Source of the DNA: an uncultured Clostridia bacterium | Lineage (GTDB): Bacteria; Bacillota; Clostridia; Christensenellales; UBA1242 | DNA: 64,000 nucleotides | Direction: 5' to 3' | NCBI GenBank assembly: GCA_934754475.1 | Contig: CAKVHV010000002.1 | Location: 372,001-436,000, forward strand | Part shown: positions 59,284 to 64,000 of the stretch, piece by piece | Layout of the letters: every line of letters starts with the position of its first letter | Position numbering within the stretch: position 1 is the first letter of the stretch | Notes under the pieces: model-generated | The model's database searches: none | Seen by the model: only the letters and a program-made list of their open reading frames with translations | Told to the model about the DNA's origin: nothing | Position numbers and translations under genes: made by a program

Positions 59284-61098
59284 TTATTCTTTGTGAAAAT
59301 AATTATATATATTTGTAGCCAACGCTTTTCCAATTCCTTCCGTTTGCATCAGGCTAGCAATATCTGCATTTTTGATATTATCTATTGACTTAAATTTATC
59401 AAACAAAAGTGTCGCTTTCTTTTTGCCGAGCAATTCAATTTTCTCAAGTTCGGATTTGAGTGCATTCTTTTGTCTTAGACTTTTTTGGAAAGTTATTGCA
59501 AATCTATGGCTTTCGTCTCTTACATTTTGCAAAAGTTTAAGTGCATAATTATCCTTGCTAAGAATTACCTTTTGTCCCGAAGTCAAGTATATTTCTTCTT
59601 CCCTTTTTGCAAGCGAAATCATGTCAATATCTTCGCCTAACTCATCCATAGCATTTTTTGCAAATTCAAGTTGGATACTTCCACCGTCAATCAAAATCAA
59701 ATCTGGTCTACACGAAAAACTCAAATCTTGCGCTTTCTTTAATTCATTAAATCTTCGGTTCAAAACATCGTGCATGTTTCTAAAGTCATTTTGACCGGGA
59801 GTTTCAATTTTGAACTTTCGGTACATCTTTTTGGCTGGCACACCATTTATAAAGACAACCATGCTTGCCACAGTATTAGTTCCACCCAAGTTGCTTATGT
59901 CATAGCCTTCTATTCGCTTTGGAAGTTTGCTAAGTCCACATGCTTTTTGCAAAATCTTCATCGCCCCCGATGTTTTGAGCATGTAAATTTTATCTTTTTC
60001 GATTGATTTATTCAAGTATTCACTAGCATTGTCATTTGCCATTTTGAGAAGTCTTGAGTATATTCCCCTAGAGCCAGTCATTGCATTAATATTTTTCCCC
60101 GCATTACTATTTAGCCACTCAGCCAAACTATCATCCATATACTCAACAATAACATTTTTAGGGATGATTTTTTCGTTTAGATAGTACTGGGTTACAAAGT
60201 TAGTCACAATATCGTGAGCGGTGTTACTTGCATCAATTACATTATAATTGCTAAGCCCGACCATTTTCGTACCCCTAACACAAGCAACACTCACAACCGC
60301 ACTATCTCCATTTTCGGCAAATCCAAATATATCAATATCTGTGTTTTTGTTAAGCCCAGTTATGTTTTGAGCATCAATATGCTCAATTGCCTTAAGATTT
60401 TCTCTCATTTCAATTGCAAGTTCGTACATTTCCATTTCGGCATAGACCTGCATTTTTTCTGTCAAAATTCTTTTGGCTTCACTCAAATCGCCTTTCAGAA
60501 AATCTATAACCTTGTCTACTTCTTGTCTATACTCAGTCTCAGTACATTGTCTTGTACAAGGAGCAAGGCAGGTGTGCATCTGATAATTCAAACATTCTCT
60601 CTTTTGAACCTTGTTCAAATTAAGACTGCAATCTCTTAGTTTGAAAGTCGTATTAATAATTTTGTATAGACTAGTAACATTGATTTTATTAAAGTATGGC
60701 CCAAAATACAAACACTTGTCATTTTTGACTTTTCTTGTAACTATCACTTGGGGATAGGTGTTTTTGTAATCAATTTTGATATAAGCAAAAGCCTTTCCGT
60801 CTTTGAGAAGAATGTTATAAAAAGGCTGGTGTTTATGAATAAGATTACTTTCCAAATTCAAGGCTTCGAGTTCACTAGGCGTTATGATATATTCAAAGTC
60901 ATAAACATTGTCGACCATATTTTGAACTTTGGGAAGTTTTTTGGTGTTTAGGAAATAAGAAGAAACTCTGTTCTTCAAATTTTTTGCTTTGCCGATATAT
61001 ATAATGTTTCCATATATATCAAGCATTTTGTAAACACCCGGAAGTCCCGGCAAAGCATGAACCTTATCCTTAATTCTTGCCATTATTTTTTCGTTCAT
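59284..61098 (-). CDS. uvrC: Excinuclease ABC subunit C
   Basis: 604 residues. GIY-YIG domain (PGVYKML ... IIYIGKAKNLKNRV, about 19-50), Cys-rich segment, UvrB-binding UVR motif (about 200-235), RNase H-like endonuclease domain with ILIDGG, and C-terminal helix-hairpin-helix pair (LLGKKKATLLFDKF; TEGIGKALATNIYNYF). It makes both incisions in nucleotide excision repair. It begins six bases after a tiny gene; its own SD is weak, so coupling is likely. Confidence 0.96.
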   Translation of the reverse strand: MNEKIMARIKDKVHALPGLPGVYKMLDIYGNIIYIGKAKNLKNRVSSYFLNTKKLPKVQNMVDNVYDFEYIITPSELEALNLESNLIHKHQPFYNILLKDGKAFAYIKIDYKNTYPQVIVTRKVKNDKCLYFGPYFNKINVTSLYKIINTTFKLRDCSLNLNKVQKRECLNYQMHTCLAPCTRQCTETEYRQEVDKVIDFLKGDLSEAKRILTEKMQVYAEMEMYELAIEMRENLKAIEHIDAQNITGLNKNTDIDIFGFAENGDSAVVSVACVRGTKMVGLSNYNVIDASNTAHDIVTNFVTQYYLNEKIIPKNVIVEYMDDSLAEWLNSNAGKNINAMTGSRGIYSRLLKMANDNASEYLNKSIEKDKIYMLKTSGAMKILQKACGLSKLPKRIEGYDISNLGGTNTVASMVVFINGVPAKKMYRKFKIETPGQNDFRNMHDVLNRRFNELKKAQDLSFSCRPDLILIDGGSIQLEFAKNAMDELGEDIDMISLAKREEEIYLTSGQKVILSKDNYALKLLQNVRDESHRFAITFQKSLRQKNALKSELEKIELLGKKKATLLFDKFKSIDNIKNADIASLMQTEGIGKALATNIYNYFHKE

Positions 61099-61104
61099 AA
61101 ATTT

Positions 61105-61278
61105 TTACCAATCTTGTTTTTTTCGTGTACTACACTTAACATCATCGTAATACTCAAAATACTTTTCTTTGAAATTAGGCTTTTCATTAAGTATGTTTTC
61201 CAGTTCTTCAAGTGTATAATCACTGAGCGAAAATTCTTCCATACTCTCAGCCAACTTCATAAGCTCTCTTTCGTTCAT
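61105..61278 (-). CDS. 57-aa acidic protein upstream of uvrC
   Basis: A frame from an ATG at 61276-61278 (SD AGGA) to a TAA at 61105-61107. The product is helical, acidic in the middle (YTLEELENIL) with aromatic and basic residues at the end. It ends six bases before uvrC, so both are translated from one mRNA. I do not recognise a family. Confidence 0.65.
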   Translation of the reverse strand: MNERELMKLAESMEEFSLSDYTLEELENILNEKPNFKEKYFEYYDDVKCSTRKKQDW

Positions 61279-61406
61279 AATATTTCCTATGTTTTATTTA
61301 AATTTTTTATAACTATATAAATTCCACATTTTTTCGATATGGTGCTTTTTTACATATCTCACATTTTCAATGTGGTTTTAATTTTGTTTAAAACATTATT
61401 AACCAA

Positions 61407-62522
61407 TTACATCCTATCAAGAACCACAAGTGTTTCGATATGATTTGTAAAAGCAAACATGTCGTAAGGCGTTATGTCAGAAACTTGGTAGTTATTGTCA
61501 GCAAGTAATATATTTATGTCTCTAACACATGTTTCGGGATTACAACTCATGTAGACTATTTTTCGTGGATTTAATGATAAAATCTTTTGAATAACAGACT
61601 TTTCAAGTCCATTTCTAGCTGGGTCGACAAAGACAACCATATCATCCATTTGAGTTAGTTTATCCAAATTATCTTCACACTTGCCAGCATAAAAATTAAT
61701 ATTATGTGCGTCATTTAATTTTGCCATTTGTATTGCATTTCCAACCGCTCTTTTGTTTTCTTCAATTGCAATAACATTTTTGCATTTCTTCGAAAACATT
61801 ATAGATGTTATTCCAATTCCACTATACAAGTCTACAACTGTTGTTGTGTTTTTGAGTTGCAAATTTTCAAGAGCCGACTTGTACATTTTTTCGGCAATCT
61901 TTAAGTTTACTTGCAAAAACGATGCAGGCTCAATTGAAACTTTTACACCACACATTTCAAAATTCAAATATTTAACACCACCTATAAATTTGAATTGATT
62001 ATCAAATATCGCTCTGTCGGTTCTTCGATTAATATTTAAATATAATGATACTTCATCAAAGTTTTCTTGGAGTTTATTTAAAAGCCAACTTCTTCCCGCA
62101 AAATTATCTGTTGTAACACAAAGCGTTAATTGAATTTTGTTATCTATACATCTAGCATGCAAATATCTAAGAATTCCACTATTATTTACATAAGGTCGAA
62201 TTTTGAATCTCGACATATACTCTCTTATGATTTTGATTACAACAAATGAATAATCCCCATTCAAAATACATCCGTCAATATCCGTAACTCTGATACTCCC
62301 TTCTTCAAAAAATCCAACCAGTGTCTTCCCTTTGAGTTCGGCAAATGCTAGTTGTAACTTGTTGCGATATTTGTACGGATAATAATTTGCAACTATTTTG
62401 TTAGGAGTAGAAATATCTTTGAATACTTCATTTATGTACTTTTGTTTGGCTTCGAGTGTAAGGTTATAATCGTCGTTAACATTCTTGCATCCGCCACAAT
62501 ATTTTGTAAATTTGCATTTCAT
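61407..62522 (-). CDS. RumA/RlmD-like RNA (uracil-C5)-methyltransferase
   Basis: 371 residues from the ATG at 62520-62522; its A overlaps the ABC-F stop (TGATG), with SD GGTGG. N-terminal [4Fe-4S] cysteines CKFTKYCGGC plus a later Cys near 81. SAM motif DLYSGIGITS, DPARNGL and catalytic SCNPETC. No TRAM domain is visible. Targets are probably 23S rRNA uridines. Translation is coupled to the ABC-F gene. Confidence 0.92.
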   Translation of the reverse strand: MKCKFTKYCGGCKNVNDDYNLTLEAKQKYINEVFKDISTPNKIVANYYPYKYRNKLQLAFAELKGKTLVGFFEEGSIRVTDIDGCILNGDYSFVVIKIIREYMSRFKIRPYVNNSGILRYLHARCIDNKIQLTLCVTTDNFAGRSWLLNKLQENFDEVSLYLNINRRTDRAIFDNQFKFIGGVKYLNFEMCGVKVSIEPASFLQVNLKIAEKMYKSALENLQLKNTTTVVDLYSGIGITSIMFSKKCKNVIAIEENKRAVGNAIQMAKLNDAHNINFYAGKCEDNLDKLTQMDDMVVFVDPARNGLEKSVIQKILSLNPRKIVYMSCNPETCVRDINILLADNNYQVSDITPYDMFAFTNHIETLVVLDRM

Positions 62523-64000
62523 CACCATTTTCCACCTTTGGATATTTTTGGGGGTTTAACTTTGACAACCACTGGTTTTTCTTCTACCTTGACTACATCT
62601 TTGTTTTTGTAGTCTTCATAAGTTCCTTCATACAAATTCAATTTGTAATCTTTAAGTTCCAAAATTCCATTTGCAATACTACTTATAAAGTATCTATCGT
62701 GCGACACAAACAAGATATTTCCTTTGTATTCAGACATCGCTTTTTCAAGCGTCTCTCTTGTAAAAATATCTATGTGGTTTGTAGGTTCGTCAAAGATAAA
62801 TGTGTTAATATCTTTTGTAAGCATACAAGCGATTTTTATCCTAACTTTTTCCCCACCACTAAGTGAGAAAATCTTTTTGTCAATATCGTTTTTATAAAAA
62901 TCAAACTTTGCAAGCAATCGTCTTGACGCTTCTTCCTTGTATCCCGTTTCGTTTTCGACATACTCAAGAATGGTTTGTTTGTCGTCGTCAAAAGTTAGAA
63001 TTTGTGGCAAGTAACCAATCTTTATACTATTGCCCACCTTAATAGTTCCCATATATTCGATTTGATTTAACAAACATTTAATAAGCGAAGTCTTCCCCAT
63101 GCCATTGAGTCCAACAATTGCAATTTTTGAACCGACTCTCATTTGAAAACTCGCATCGTCAAAAATTATTTTGTCACCAAGAATCAAAGATAAATCCTTG
63201 ACATCAAACACAATCTCCGAACCCCGACTAACCCTTGTAAGATTAATCGGCAAATCTTTTCGCTCGGTTGGTTTTTTGGTTGCATTGGCTTCCATAGTAT
63301 CAATTCTTTTTTGTATAGCCTTTGCACGTCTAAACATCGACGGATTATCCGCTTTTTCTCCCCAAGCATAAAGTCTTTCAACTGCCTTTTTGAGTTCGCT
63401 TAGTTTCTTTTGTTCGTTTTTGTATTGTTCAAATTCTTTGAGTTCCTTATTCTCTTTTTCTTTGACAAAGTAACTATAATTTCCAGCATATTTGTAGCCA
63501 TTATCTTCGACATCAATTACGACCCTGGCTACTTTATCCAAAAAGTATCTATCGTGAGACACAACAATCAAAGCACCTTTGAATCGTTGCAAATAGCCTT
63601 CCAACCACTCAATTCTTTCAATATCCAAGTGGTTTGTTGGTTCGTCTAAAAGAAGGACATCGGGTTCGGTGAGCAAAATTTTTGCAAACTGCACAAGAGT
63701 CTTTTCGCCACCGCTCAAATCTGAGTACTTTTGGTTTCTTATTTTTTGTGAAATCTTAAGTCCATTAACAATATAATTTATATCTTGTTCAATATCATAA
63801 CCACCATCAGCGACAAACTGCTCAAGAGCATTGCTATATTTCTCAACTAATTTTTCAAGTTCTACACCAGTGAGACGACTCATCCTTTCTTGCATTTGGT
63901 CAAGACTTTTTTGTCGACTCGCAAATTTTCCAAAAGGTTCATGCAAAATCTCTTCGACCACTCTATCATCCGAAATATCTGCACATGCTTGGTCAAGCAT
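62522..64000 (-). CDS. ABC-F family ATPase (5' end outside window)
   Basis: 492 residues visible; the start and the first Walker A lie beyond the right edge. The first ATPase half has LSGGEKTLVQFAKILL and LLLDEPTNHLD. A charged helical linker with KAVERLYAWGEKADNPSMFRRAKAIQKRI follows (in parts RLYAWGEKA, RRAKAIQKRI). The second half has GLNGMGKTSL, LSGGEKVRIKIA and FIFDEPTNHID. No membrane segments. ABC-F proteins act on ribosomes as translation factors or antibiotic-protection proteins; which one cannot be decided here. Confidence 0.92.
   Translation of the reverse strand: MLDQACADISDDRVVEEILHEPFGKFASRQKSLDQMQERMSRLTGVELEKLVEKYSNALEQFVADGGYDIEQDINYIVNGLKISQKIRNQKYSDLSGGEKTLVQFAKILLTEPDVLLLDEPTNHLDIERIEWLEGYLQRFKGALIVVSHDRYFLDKVARVVIDVEDNGYKYAGNYSYFVKEKENKELKEFEQYKNEQKKLSELKKAVERLYAWGEKADNPSMFRRAKAIQKRIDTMEANATKKPTERKDLPINLTRVSRGSEIVFDVKDLSLILGDKIIFDDASFQMRVGSKIAIVGLNGMGKTSLIKCLLNQIEYMGTIKVGNSIKIGYLPQILTFDDDKQTILEYVENETGYKEEASRRLLAKFDFYKNDIDKKIFSLSGGEKVRIKIACMLTKDINTFIFDEPTNHIDIFTRETLEKAMSEYKGNILFVSHDRYFISSIANGILELKDYKLNLYEGTYEDYKNKDVVKVEEKPVVVKVKPPKISKGGKW

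Overview
The window is AT-rich DNA (about 30% GC by eye) from a fermentative, low-GC, Gram-positive-type anaerobe, most likely an uncultured gut Clostridia-like lineage. Reasons: A/T-ending codons, purine-rich SD sites (AAAGGAG type), TTGACA/17/TATAAT promoters, Rho-independent hairpin terminators, CCA-encoding tRNA genes, an NADH-linked trimeric [FeFe] hydrogenase (hydCBA) plus a second monomeric [FeFe] hydrogenase, and large lipobox- or transmembrane-anchored surface proteins. The exact lineage is inference. No IS element, integrase, prophage or CRISPR array was recognised.

Layout. 1-10.3 kb is an accessory region. A tRNA-Ser(GGA) has its 5' part duplicated upstream, and hairpin repeats sit between the two copies. 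Then come short, mostly single-gene units: GNAT acetyltransferases, a CYTH protein, a methyltransferase, a serine hydrolase, a MazG-like NTPase, a frameshifted DUF488-like pseudogene and small orphan genes. 10.3-16.7 kb is hydrogen metabolism (group B-like hydrogenase, hydCBA). 16.7-19.3 kb holds two surface proteins with InlB-type repeats. 19.4-20.5 kb is tdk-queH. 20.6-24.9 kb is a five-gene minus-strand run of nucleotide-type enzymes: a FemX-like aminoacyltransferase, a dTMP-kinase/methyltransferase fusion, a Ham1/RdgB-like NTPase, a guanylate-kinase-like protein and a phosphoribosyltransferase. It is the best candidate here for an undescribed pathway.

25-31.6 kb holds membrane and surface proteins, including a GLUG-type lipoprotein, a membrane-anchored EEP-family enzyme and an RsgI-like membrane protein. 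tRNA-Thr(CGT) and tRNA-Gly(CCC) follow, then a tandem pair of unrecognised paralogues. 33.8-38.8 kb carries RNA-modification and phosphoesterase genes (RsmF-like, DHH, SpoU) and pepF. Next to pepF lies a non-coding array of three 151-bp units, each able to fold as a perfect or near-perfect cloverleaf. Arm sequences differ between copies but pairing is kept, making it the most striking non-coding feature.

39.4-46 kb: small membrane protein, aconitase-X pair with an old-yellow-enzyme-type oxidoreductase, asnS, and an unknown protein. 46.3-57.1 kb is a two-gene operon for giant surface proteins (1604 and 1996 aa) built from carboxypeptidase-regulatory-like and MBG-like repeats, next to an apparently leaderless XRE-type membrane regulator. 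57.9-64 kb is conserved housekeeping: PHP phosphoesterase, uvrC with a tiny upstream gene, an RlmD/RumA-like methyltransferase, and an ABC-F ATPase cut by the right edge.
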